A stretch of 64,000 bases of DNA from positions 1 through 64,000 of the forward strand of contig JBCBEX010000009.1 in the NCBI GenBank assembly GCA_038528235.1, read 5' to 3'. Below are positions 32,968-40,432 of this stretch, piece by piece. A program made the position numbers and the translations under genes. How positions within the stretch are numbered: position 1 is the first letter of the stretch; each line of letters starts with the position of its first letter. Below the pieces are notes generated by a model. That model was not told the DNA's origin. It ran no database searches and saw nothing but the letters and a program-made list of their open reading frames with translations. This DNA comes from JBCBEX01 sp038528235. GTDB taxonomy: Bacteria; Bacteroidota; Rhodothermia; Rhodothermales; Rubricoccaceae.

Positions 32968-33103
32968 GGTTACGGTTGGAAGGCGAGAGGCTGCAAGAAC
33001 GCACCCCGCCGAGCGTAGGTCAACGGCTGAGGCGCATCCATATGGCGGGGCGCTCGTAGGTTCGGGCCGCTCGGTTCCTGTTCCACCCGATGACTCCGCC
33101 CGC

Positions 33104-34039
33104 GTGACTCCTGCCGCCATCGAGACCCTCGGCCTCGCCAAAACCTACGGCGGCCGCTTCGGCACGCGCGTCGAGGCGCTCAAGCCGCTCGACCTCTCTG
33201 TGCCCGTGGGGAGCATCTTCGGCTTGCTCGGCCCCAACGGCGCGGGCAAGACCACGCTCGTGAAGCTGCTCCTCGGCATTGCGCACCCCACAGCGGGGAG
33301 CGCTACGCTGATGGGCCGCGCCATTGGCGACGCCGAGGCACGGCGGGCCGTGGGCTTTCTCCCTGAGAACCATCGCTTCCCGGACTACCTCACCGCGCGG
33401 CAAGCCATGGACCTCTACGGCCGCATGTCGGGCGTGAGCGACACTGCCGCCCGCACGGCGCGCTCCGACGATCTCCTCGCCCGCGTCCGCCTCTCGAAGG
33501 CCGCCGACCGCCGGATCAAGACGTTCTCGAAGGGCATGATGCAGCGGCTCGGCATCGCGCAGGCGCTCCTCCACGAGCCCGCGCTGCTCTTCCTCGACGA
33601 GCCCACCGACGGCGTCGATCCGGTTGGACGGCGCGAGATCCGCGACCTCATGCTCGAATTGCGCGCCGAGGGCATGACCATCTTCCTCAACTCGCACCTG
33701 CTCAGCGAGGTCGAGCAGGTCTGCACGCAGGTCGCCATCCTCAAAGACGGCGCGCTCGCCCGCCTAGGCACCGTGGACGACCTCACCACGCAGGCCCGTC
33801 GCTTTCGTCTCCGTGCCACGCCGCTGCCCGACGCCCTTCGCACAGCCCTCGCCGACGTGCTCCACCCGAGCGACGAGCCGCCCGCCGCTGGCCTCGCCAC
33901 GCATGTCCTCCACGTCGATGACCGCGCGCACCTCAACGCACTGCTCGACCGCCTCCGCGCCGCCGGTGTCGAGATCGAAGCCGTGCAACCGCTCAAGCAA
34001 TCGCTGGAGGACTATTTCATCGAAGTCGTGACGGAGTGA
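33104..34039 (+). CDS. ABC-2-type exporter ATP-binding protein (GldA-like)
   Basis: A 311-residue ATPase with Walker A GPNGAGKTTLVKLLL (near residue 47), signature FSKGMMQRLGIAQ, Walker B LLFLDEPTDGVDP and a C-terminal extension of about 80 residues typical of exporter ATPases. It starts at GTG 33104. It is followed by its likely permease after 126 bp that include an 8-bp repeat (CCTCACGG, near 34133-34153). The class includes GldA of gliding Bacteroidota and antibiotic or lipid exporters; the substrate is unknown. Confidence 0.9.
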   Translation: MTPAAIETLGLAKTYGGRFGTRVEALKPLDLSVPVGSIFGLLGPNGAGKTTLVKLLLGIAHPTAGSATLMGRAIGDAEARRAVGFLPENHRFPDYLTARQAMDLYGRMSGVSDTAARTARSDDLLARVRLSKAADRRIKTFSKGMMQRLGIAQALLHEPALLFLDEPTDGVDPVGRREIRDLMLELRAEGMTIFLNSHLLSEVEQVCTQVAILKDGALARLGTVDDLTTQARRFRLRATPLPDALRTALADVLHPSDEPPAAGLATHVLHVDDRAHLNALLDRLRAAGVEIEAVQPLKQSLEDYFIEVVTE

Positions 34040-34165
34040 CGACGCGGATGAGTGCTGCTGTGCGGCGGTGTTGCTGTGCGGCCGTGCTCTCTAGAGCAGC
34101 AACCGATTTCGTCCCCCACCCATTGCATCACGGCCTCACGGCCTCACGGCGACACCGCAACACCT

Positions 34166-35008
34166 ATGATTGGTCTTCTCCTGCTCACCCTGCGCGAGTT
34201 GCGCGCCAAGTGGATCGTCGTCGGGCTCTTCGGCGTGGCGACCGTGCTCTGGGTGCTGTTGGCGTCACTGCTCAACCTCGACGTGGTGGACGGTACGCTC
34301 GCCGGGATGCGGATCGCGGGCGGCACCGTGTCGATGGAGGGGGGCGGCCCCCAGGAGTTGGCGGGCTTTTCGGCGCTGCAGCAGGTCGTGATCGTCGTCG
34401 AAACGGGCGTGGCGGGCGGGGCCTACTGGCTCGGCATCCTGCTCGCCCTCTTCGCCACGGGCGCGCTCGTGACCAGCCTCATGGAGCGCGGCCAGATCGA
34501 CCTCACGCTCTCGAAGCCGCTCAGCCGCACGCAGGTGCTCGGCGGGCGCGTGCTCGGCGTCTGGGGCGCAATGCTCGTGCTCTTCGCCTACCTCTTCGTG
34601 ATGGTGTGGATCGTGATGGCGTTCAAGAGCGAGATCTGGAACCCGCGCTTCTTGCTCACCATCGGCATCGTGTTTGGCATGTTCGTGACGATGTACAGCG
34701 TGACGACGCTGGTGAGCGTGCTCTCCGGCTCGACGGCGCTCGCGCTGATCGTGACCTACGGCGTGCTCTTCGCGTCGCTGCCGCTCGGCGCGCATTCCCA
34801 GTTGGCTCCGGTACTGTCGCCGGGCTTCCGTGAAGCCTATCTCGCGGCCTACCACGTGCTCCCGAAGTTTCCCGAGGTGACCGGCATCGTCGGCCGCTTC
34901 ACGCTGCGCCAGGAGATCCCGACGTGGTACCCCTTCCTCTCGTCCCTCGGTTTCGGTGCGGTGTGCTACGTCCTCGCCTTCTGGAGATTCGGCAGAAAGG
35001 ACTTCTGA
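34166..35008 (+). CDS. ABC-2-type permease
   Basis: A 280-residue membrane protein with about six helices, beginning LLLLTLRELRAKWIVVGLFGV and including a long loop after the first helix. It lacks an ATPase domain and pairs with the preceding ATPase gene. ATG 34166 is the first codon compatible with the hydrophobic start. The stop codon is followed by an AT-rich inverted repeat (35021-35075) and a convergent gene. Function beyond export cannot be assigned. Confidence 0.88.
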   Translation: MIGLLLLTLRELRAKWIVVGLFGVATVLWVLLASLLNLDVVDGTLAGMRIAGGTVSMEGGGPQELAGFSALQQVVIVVETGVAGGAYWLGILLALFATGALVTSLMERGQIDLTLSKPLSRTQVLGGRVLGVWGAMLVLFAYLFVMVWIVMAFKSEIWNPRFLLTIGIVFGMFVTMYSVTTLVSVLSGSTALALIVTYGVLFASLPLGAHSQLAPVLSPGFREAYLAAYHVLPKFPEVTGIVGRFTLRQEIPTWYPFLSSLGFGAVCYVLAFWRFGRKDF

Positions 35009-35020
35009 TTTTCGATGTAC

Positions 35021-35075
35021 AATCGGCGATGTACAATGGGGAATCTGGCAAATCACCCATCGTACATCGCCAATC
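35021..35075. repeat. Inverted repeat between convergent genes
   Basis: Left arm 35021-35040 and right arm 35056-35075 are complementary at 17 of 20 positions around a 15-nt loop. GATGTACAAT also occurs twice as a direct repeat on the left side. It lies between the permease stop and the DUF4230 stop and could fold into a strong RNA hairpin in both directions. Confidence 0.85.
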
Positions 35076-35080
35076 AGAGA

Positions 35081-35686
35081 TCACACATCCACCTGCCCGA
35101 ACGTGACGACCACGTCGGCGATCTCGATGCCGGTCTGCTGCATGATGCCTTGGAGGTAGCCCTTCAGCGACGCCTCACACTCTTGCTGCACGGCGGGGTC
35201 CGTTTCGAGCTTGTCTTCGCCGAAGTCCTCCAGCCGCTCTGTGAGGTACTCCAGGATCTCGACGGCCTCGGCCTCCTCGTTGACGAGCAGCCCGCGTCGC
35301 GGGTAGGTCACCTCGGAGCTGTTCACGATGGGCTTCTGCACCCGGATCGGTGGCGCGTCGAAGCGGAGCACCTGCGCGCTCTCCCTCTGCCCATCGTTGA
35401 GGCTGTCAGTCGGAATGAGCGCCATGCTGTAGCCGTCGTTCCGGAAATCGAGGAAGTACTTGTACGTCACATTCGCGTCCACGCGGATCTCGGCGTCGGA
35501 TTTCAGGAACACGAACGCGCGCTCGCTGACCGTCTCAGCGAACGTCACGTCGAGGATTACTTCCGCGAGGTTGAGTTCGGTGAGCGGTGCCACATCCTCG
35601 ACGCCGAGCGTGCGGACGAGCCGCTCCTGCTTCTTGCACCCGACGAGGAGCAGCGGGAGCACGAGGGCGAAGACTACGAGGCGCAT
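35081..35686 (-). CDS. DUF4230-like lipoprotein
   Basis: A 201-residue lipoprotein (lipobox LLLVGC at residues 12-17) with a beta-rich core and charged C-terminal helices. The pattern ILDVTFAETVSERAFVFLKSDAEIRV and YKYFLDF resembles DUF4230, found in Bacteroidota and Firmicutes, although the match is by eye. The molecular role is unknown. It is the last gene of a leftward run, convergent with the ABC permease, and an inverted repeat fills the gap. Confidence 0.65.
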   Translation of the reverse strand: MRLVVFALVLPLLLVGCKKQERLVRTLGVEDVAPLTELNLAEVILDVTFAETVSERAFVFLKSDAEIRVDANVTYKYFLDFRNDGYSMALIPTDSLNDGQRESAQVLRFDAPPIRVQKPIVNSSEVTYPRRGLLVNEEAEAVEILEYLTERLEDFGEDKLETDPAVQQECEASLKGYLQGIMQQTGIEIADVVVTFGQVDV

Positions 35687-35721
35687 GGGAGCGGGCGGTG
35701 GGCGAACGGGGGAGCACCCCG

Positions 35722-35771
35722 AAAAAACGGCGCTGCCGGGGGCCCGCACAAGCGGTTTCCAGCAGCGCCGT
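35722..35771 (-). terminator. Rho-independent terminator after the VOC-family gene
   Basis: Stem ACGGCGCTG (35727-35735) with CAGCGCCGT (35763-35771). On the minus strand it runs into six T residues (35727-35722). It lies 30 bp downstream of the VOC gene stop and just upstream of the DUF4230 lipoprotein gene, so the two are likely separate transcripts. Confidence 0.85.
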
Positions 35772-35801
35772 CGATTTCGGCGGTCGATGGCCTTCCGGCG
35801 C

Positions 35802-36272
35802 CTACGCCATCGCGGCCAGGGCTTCCTGCATCTGTTCTGGCGTGACCTCGCGGACGTGGGTAGCAACCTCCCACACGTGCCCGAACGGGTCGATGAGCTT
35901 GCCGTAGCGGTCGCCCCAGAACTGCTCCTCGACCTGCATCAGCGCGCGCGCGCCAAGATCGAGCGCCTTGGCGAACGTGGCATCCACGTCCTCGACGTAG
36001 ACGTGCAGGGCGACGGAGGCAACGGTTCGGGCGGGGTCCGGCGCCGACTCGCTGCCGTACTCGGGGAAGTCGTCGGCGAGGAACACCTGCGCGCCGCCGA
36101 TCTCGAACGCGGCGTGCATGAGGCGCCCGTCGGGACCGGGCAGGCGCATCAGTTCGGTGGCCCCGAAGACTTCGGTGTAGAACGCGAGAGCGCGATCGGC
36201 TCCCTTCACGACAAGGTGCGGTGCGACGACGCTGACGCCTTCAGGGATGGGCTGGACGGAGGACGTGGACAT
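35802..36272 (-). CDS. VOC-family (glyoxalase/PhnB-like) protein
   Basis: A 156-residue protein with two beta-alpha-beta-beta-beta repeats. LVVKGADRALAFYTEVFGA opens the first, and GKLIDPFGHVWEVATHV closes the second with the usual Gly-His-x-Trp. Family members bind a metal and include glyoxalases, dioxygenases and antibiotic resistance proteins; substrate cannot be given. A palindromic site at 36354-36373 lies 82 bp upstream of its start. It is followed by a strong terminator. Confidence 0.85.
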   Translation of the reverse strand: MSTSSVQPIPEGVSVVAPHLVVKGADRALAFYTEVFGATELMRLPGPDGRLMHAAFEIGGAQVFLADDFPEYGSESAPDPARTVASVALHVYVEDVDATFAKALDLGARALMQVEEQFWGDRYGKLIDPFGHVWEVATHVREVTPEQMQEALAAMA

Positions 36273-36353
36273 GGGAATACCTCAGGGAATGGTTGGTTGG
36301 AGTTGACTCGCCGCCTGATGGGCGACGCCCGCGAGTGCAACATCCGACCTTGT

Positions 36354-36373
36354 GGTGACACCATTGTGTCACC
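36354..36373. promoter_or_regulatory. Perfect 8-bp inverted repeat, candidate operator
   Basis: GGTGACAC and GTGTCACC are separated by CATT. It lies between the OsmC-family stop (36398) and the VOC-family start (36272). It has the form of a dimeric repressor site, such as TetR or MarR type. It could also be a weak hairpin, but there is no T run after it. Confidence 0.45.
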
Positions 36374-36397
36374 GTTGAAATGCTGAGGTGGCGATGT

Positions 36398-36832
36398 TTA
36401 GGCGCTGGCTAGGTCGACCTCATGCCGCTCGCCGTTGACCTCGCACGAGGCCGTGATCGTGGCCGTCTTTTCGAGCAGCTTCGAGACGGAGCAGTACTTC
36501 TCCAGGCTCAGCTTCACGGCACGCACGACCTTCGCCGCGTCGAGGTCGCCCGTGAGGACGTAGTGCGCGTGGAGCGCGGTGAACTCCGAGTAGGTGCCCT
36601 TCTTCTCGCGGGTGGCGTGCACATCGGCGGCGAAGGAGGCGATCGGCTGGCGGCCCTTTTCGAGGATGTCCACGATGTCGATGCCGCTGCAGGCGCCCAT
36701 CGCCATCACGAGCAACTGCATCGGGCTCGCGGCCTGCGCGCCCTCGCTCGCCCCGTCCATCTCGACGACGTGGCCGGCCTCGTTGGTGCCGCGGAAATGA
36801 AAGCCCGCGACGCGCTCGATGTGGTAGGTCAT
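36398..36832 (-). CDS. OsmC/Ohr-family protein
   Basis: A 144-residue protein of the OsmC family, which reduces organic hydroperoxides. The two reactive Cys are in MAMGACSGIDIV and LEKYCSVSKLLE, as expected. HYVLTGDL and the HxxxxxL spacing also fit the family. It is cytoplasmic, and in known members needs a thiol donor such as lipoyl or bacillithiol. It follows zwf closely (35 bp), which suggests that NADPH supply and peroxide defence may be co-expressed here, an inference. Confidence 0.92.
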   Translation of the reverse strand: MTYHIERVAGFHFRGTNEAGHVVEMDGASEGAQAASPMQLLVMAMGACSGIDIVDILEKGRQPIASFAADVHATREKKGTYSEFTALHAHYVLTGDLDAAKVVRAVKLSLEKYCSVSKLLEKTATITASCEVNGERHEVDLASA

Positions 36833-36866
36833 GGCAGCAAAGGGATGGGGGCGAGTGTGGGCGGGT

Positions 36867-38282
36867 TCAGACGTCGTCGCCGTAGAACATGCGCTGGGCG
36901 CTGGGCGGCCCCATCGTGCCCGAGTCGTAGGGCTGCGACGTCAGCGAGCCGTCGAGGAGCGGCGTGAACAGCTCCCAGGCGGCTTCCACCTCGGCGGCGT
37001 GCACGAAGTGCGTCTGGTCGCCCTCGGCGATGTCGTGGAGGAGCGTCTGGTAGGCGTCGGGGAGGTCGCCGAACGCGTCGCCGTAGGAGAACGCGAGCGT
37101 CTGCGAGGTGGTGAAGAACCGCTCGCCGGGGCCCTTGACCTCGAAGGCGAGCGAGAAGCCCTCGTCGGGTTGAAGGCGGATGCGGAGCACGTTGTTCGAG
37201 AGGCGGCAGGCGTGCCCGCCCGCTTCGAAGAGCCGGACGGGGGGGCGGCGGTAGAAGACCGAGATCTCGGTGTAGCGGCTCGGCATCCGCTTGCCGGTGC
37301 GGAGGAAGAACGGGACGCCCTGCCAGCGCCAGTTCGCCACGTCGAGCCGAAGCGCTACGAACGTCTCCGTGTTGGAGTCTTCGGAGATGGCCTCCTTGTC
37401 CGTGTAGCCGTCGTCCCCGTTGGCGGCGACGTACTGTCCGAAGACGACCGAGCGCGGGTCGATAGGGAGCGTGGAGCGGAGGACCTTCAGCTTCTCCTCG
37501 CGGATCGAATGCGCGTCGAAGGCGGCGGGCGCTTCCATCGCGGCGAAGCAGAAGAGCTGCGTGAGGTGGTTCTGCACCATGTCGCGCAGCGCGCCCGTCT
37601 GGTCGTAGAACCCTGCGCGGTCTTCCACACCGAGCGTCTCTGCGACCGTGATCTCGATCCGCTCGACGTGGTCGCGGTTCCAGAGCGGCTCGAAGAGCGC
37701 GTTGGCGAAGCGGAAGACGAGCACGTTCTGCACGGTCTCCTTGCCGAGGAAGTGGTCGATGCGGTAGACCTGGTCCTCCGAGAAGTGGTCGTGGACGAGT
37801 TCGTTGAGTTCCTTCGCCGTGTCGAGGTCGTACCCGAAGGGCTTCTCGACGACGAGCCGGGTCCACCCCTCTGCCTCGTCGCTGCGGGCCCCGAGCGCCT
37901 CGATCACGTTCGGATAGACGCTCGGCGGCAGCGCGAGGTAGAACGTGAGGTTGTCGGCCCAGCCCCGCTCGTCCAGGATGGCGTCGGCGCGCTCGAAAAC
38001 GGGACCGAGTTCGTCGTAGGCGTCGACTTGCGCGTAGGCGAAGCGGTCTGCCGCCCAGGCTTCACGCTCGGCCTGGTCGATGCCAGCGCCTTCGAGCGCG
38101 CTCAGGGCCGCATTGCGGAGCCGGTCGTCGTCCCAGCCCGAACGCCCAACGCCCAGCACGACGAACGGGGCCTCGGCGGCGGCGTGGCCGTCCTGGCAAC
38201 TCATGTGGTAGAGCGCGGGGAGCAGCTTCCGCTGAGTGAGGTCGCCGGTGGCACCGAAAAGGACGAAGACGTGGGGTTTCAT
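36867..38282 (-). CDS. zwf: Glucose-6-phosphate 1-dehydrogenase
   Basis: Oxidises glucose-6-phosphate to 6-phosphogluconolactone, giving NADPH in the pentose phosphate pathway. The 471 residues show FGATGDLTQRKLLPALY at the N terminus (nucleotide binding), VEKPFGYD and the active-site block RIDHFLGKETVQN with the catalytic His. Length is close to the usual 480-490. The enzyme starts at ATG 38282, 80 bp after the metalloenzyme gene. No devB/pgl or gnd gene is adjacent. Confidence 0.96.
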   Translation of the reverse strand: MKPHVFVLFGATGDLTQRKLLPALYHMSCQDGHAAAEAPFVVLGVGRSGWDDDRLRNAALSALEGAGIDQAEREAWAADRFAYAQVDAYDELGPVFERADAILDERGWADNLTFYLALPPSVYPNVIEALGARSDEAEGWTRLVVEKPFGYDLDTAKELNELVHDHFSEDQVYRIDHFLGKETVQNVLVFRFANALFEPLWNRDHVERIEITVAETLGVEDRAGFYDQTGALRDMVQNHLTQLFCFAAMEAPAAFDAHSIREEKLKVLRSTLPIDPRSVVFGQYVAANGDDGYTDKEAISEDSNTETFVALRLDVANWRWQGVPFFLRTGKRMPSRYTEISVFYRRPPVRLFEAGGHACRLSNNVLRIRLQPDEGFSLAFEVKGPGERFFTTSQTLAFSYGDAFGDLPDAYQTLLHDIAEGDQTHFVHAAEVEAAWELFTPLLDGSLTSQPYDSGTMGPPSAQRMFYGDDV

Positions 38283-38361
38283 AGGACGGGCGGCAGGGAA
38301 GATGGAGAGCGACGGAGGGAACTGGGGCGGTGGGGGCCGAAGAGATGCGCTGGGAGGCGGT

Positions 38362-39288
38362 TCAGCTTACGCGATGCGTTCCAAACCAGCGCACTAAGCT
38401 AGGCACCACGCCGCACACGTCCTCGACCTCGGCGAGCGCCGCTGCGCCGGGCCCGACGGCGAGGAGCGGGACCGGATGGCGCGTGTGGCTCTTCGTGGCC
38501 AGGTCCTCGATGTTGCCGTGGTCGCTGGACAGCACGAGCGTCACGTCGTCGGGCAGGCCATCGAGGAGCGCTCCGAGAAAGCGGTCGAGGCTGGCGAGGA
38601 GCATTGCGGCGGTGCCTGGGTCCTGCGCGTGGCCCACCTTGTCGGTGAGCCAGAACTCGAAGAGCGTCACGTGGCGCCGGGCGGCGAGCGCGAGCAGATC
38701 GGCCGCGGCCTCCGCCTCGGAGCGGACCGGGAGGTCAGCGCCGGGCCACGACGCCCCAGTGAGGTCGGCGAATAGCGCGCGGCGGCGTTCGAGGTCGGCA
38801 GCGCGGCGCAGGCGGACGCCTGAGGCGTAGCAGCAATACGACGTGACGGTCCACCGCTTGCGCTGGCGCATCACCTCGAAGAACCGCGACGGGTAGGCGT
38901 TGGCGAAGGCGCACGTCGCGTCGACCGGCTGGTCCGTGCCGAGGGCAGCATGGAGCCGGGCGAATAGGTTACGCTCCTTGAGGACTGGCTTTGAGGTGGA
39001 GTGGGGATAGGGGCCGTAGTGCCGCCCGGCTCGCTCTGCGCAGTTGACGCCGGTGAACAGCGAGGCCTGCCCGGTACCACTCTGCGGCAGTCCCTCCACG
39101 CCCAGGTTGGCATCGATGGGGCGGAAGAGGTGGCGTGGCTCGGTCAGTACCGGCGCTTCGTCGGTCCAGGCGTGTCCACCCGCGAGGCGGGCGAACGCGG
39201 GCAGGTCGTTGGTGGCGAGGGGGTTGGCGTCCGTCGCCGGGCCGAGGCCGACGCCGTCGAGGAACACAAAAAGAAGGCGGGGGAGCAC
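38362..39288 (-). CDS. Alkaline-phosphatase-superfamily metalloenzyme
   Basis: A 308-residue protein with the metalloenzyme fold of phosphopentomutase/phosphoglycerate mutase. A first metal-binding Asp is in FLDGVGLG, the nucleophile region follows in QSGTGQASLFTGVN (Thr or Ser), then TDKVGHAQD (Asp/His pair), LSSDHGNIED and HTRHPVPLLAVGP with the remaining metal His. The substrate is unclear; such proteins may act on phosphate esters or nucleotides. The start is GTG 39288. It sits between divergent DprA-like and zwf genes in one leftward run. Confidence 0.85.
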   Translation of the reverse strand: MLPRLLFVFLDGVGLGPATDANPLATNDLPAFARLAGGHAWTDEAPVLTEPRHLFRPIDANLGVEGLPQSGTGQASLFTGVNCAERAGRHYGPYPHSTSKPVLKERNLFARLHAALGTDQPVDATCAFANAYPSRFFEVMRQRKRWTVTSYCCYASGVRLRRAADLERRRALFADLTGASWPGADLPVRSEAEAAADLLALAARRHVTLFEFWLTDKVGHAQDPGTAAMLLASLDRFLGALLDGLPDDVTLVLSSDHGNIEDLATKSHTRHPVPLLAVGPGAAALAEVEDVCGVVPSLVRWFGTHRVS

Positions 39289-39330
39289 AGAGTGGAGGGG
39301 AGAGGGACGCGGGAGGGTAGGCGTGAGGGG

Positions 39331-40281
39331 CTAGCTATTCGACGAGAGCGCAGGCGGATCGTCGGACAGCGGATCGTCGGACAATGGGGCTACGTTGCTG
39401 GTTCGGGCCGCAGCCACCACCCAGTCGAAATCGACGGGCCGGTCGAGGCGATGGACGCGCTCTGAGAGCGCCTCGGTGTCGGGACCCGCGATGGCAAACA
39501 CCGGCCGGTCGGCGTCGAGCGCCCAAGCGAGGGCCTTGTGCTCAGGGGTGTCGGCCTGGGGCTCCACGACCACCACGGCTGCCGCAAGGGCGGCCTGGGT
39601 GAGCGCGCGTTCGCGGTCGTCGTGTGCAAACGGACCGTGGTGCATGTCAAACGGCGCGCAGACGAGCCCGCCAGCCCCCACGACGGCACTCGCGTGGGGT
39701 CGGATCGAGGTGGGCAGCTTGGCCAGCCCGCTCGCCGCCACCACGACCGACGGGTGGCGCTGGGTGTAGCACAGCTTGTGCATCACCACGTCGAAGCCAT
39801 CGGCGGCGGCGGCAACCACGGGCAGCCCAGCGCCGATCAGGTGTCGCACCAGCGCCTGCGCGGCCTCGAAGGCGGGGCCCGAGAGCCCAGCGCGTCCAAG
39901 CACGGCCACGGTCGGCTGCTGTAGGAGCGCCGAGGTGCCATAGCTGTAGAGCGTCACGGGACGTTCCGCCCGAGGAAGTAGGCCGAGACCGGCGGGCCAG
40001 CCTGGCGCGGCCGGCGTCCAGACGCGAACGTGCCGCCCCGCGTGGATCTGGAGCGCCGTCCGTACCTCGTCGAGCACCGGCGCCATGGCGTCCTCGTCGA
40101 AGAGACGGGAGACGAGCGCTTCGGCCTTCGCGACGCCCTTGAGCCGGACGAGCACCTGCTCGCGCGGGGTGTCGAGCAGCGCCGCCCGAGTCGGAAAGTG
40201 CTGCAGGAGGCGGTGCGTCGTCACCCGCCCGACCCCGTCGAGGCGCAGCAGGGCGAGGGCAAACAGTGTAGACGGGTTCAT
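39331..40281 (-). CDS. DprA/Smf-like protein, divergent (N-terminal HhH, Rossmann domain)
   Basis: A 316-residue protein with the layout of the DNA-processing protein DprA. The N-terminal helix-hairpin-helix-like part is LLRLDGVGRVTTHRLLQHF and a Rossmann-like domain runs from about residue 120. DprA motifs are altered: the GSR loop is GRAGLSGPAFEAA, GIDxxAH is GFDVVMHK, and the usual strong nucleotide-binding loops are weak. It may bind DNA without loading RecA, or do something else. The C terminus has a short repeat (LSDDPLSDDPP) caused by a 15-bp duplication. Family assignment is moderate. Confidence 0.68.
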   Translation of the reverse strand: MNPSTLFALALLRLDGVGRVTTHRLLQHFPTRAALLDTPREQVLVRLKGVAKAEALVSRLFDEDAMAPVLDEVRTALQIHAGRHVRVWTPAAPGWPAGLGLLPRAERPVTLYSYGTSALLQQPTVAVLGRAGLSGPAFEAAQALVRHLIGAGLPVVAAAADGFDVVMHKLCYTQRHPSVVVAASGLAKLPTSIRPHASAVVGAGGLVCAPFDMHHGPFAHDDRERALTQAALAAAVVVVEPQADTPEHKALAWALDADRPVFAIAGPDTEALSERVHRLDRPVDFDWVVAAARTSNVAPLSDDPLSDDPPALSSNS

Positions 40282-40432
40282 AGAAAGCCTGAGCCTGCGG
40301 CGATGGGATGGGGAGGTAAGTTCGTAATCCTGGGGCGACAGAAAACAACGTTGATCGCATCTGGAGCGCGCCTGCATGCTTGGCACCGGCTTTGAGGGTG
40401 AGACGGCCTACTCCGCCATCTGCCTGCCCGCC

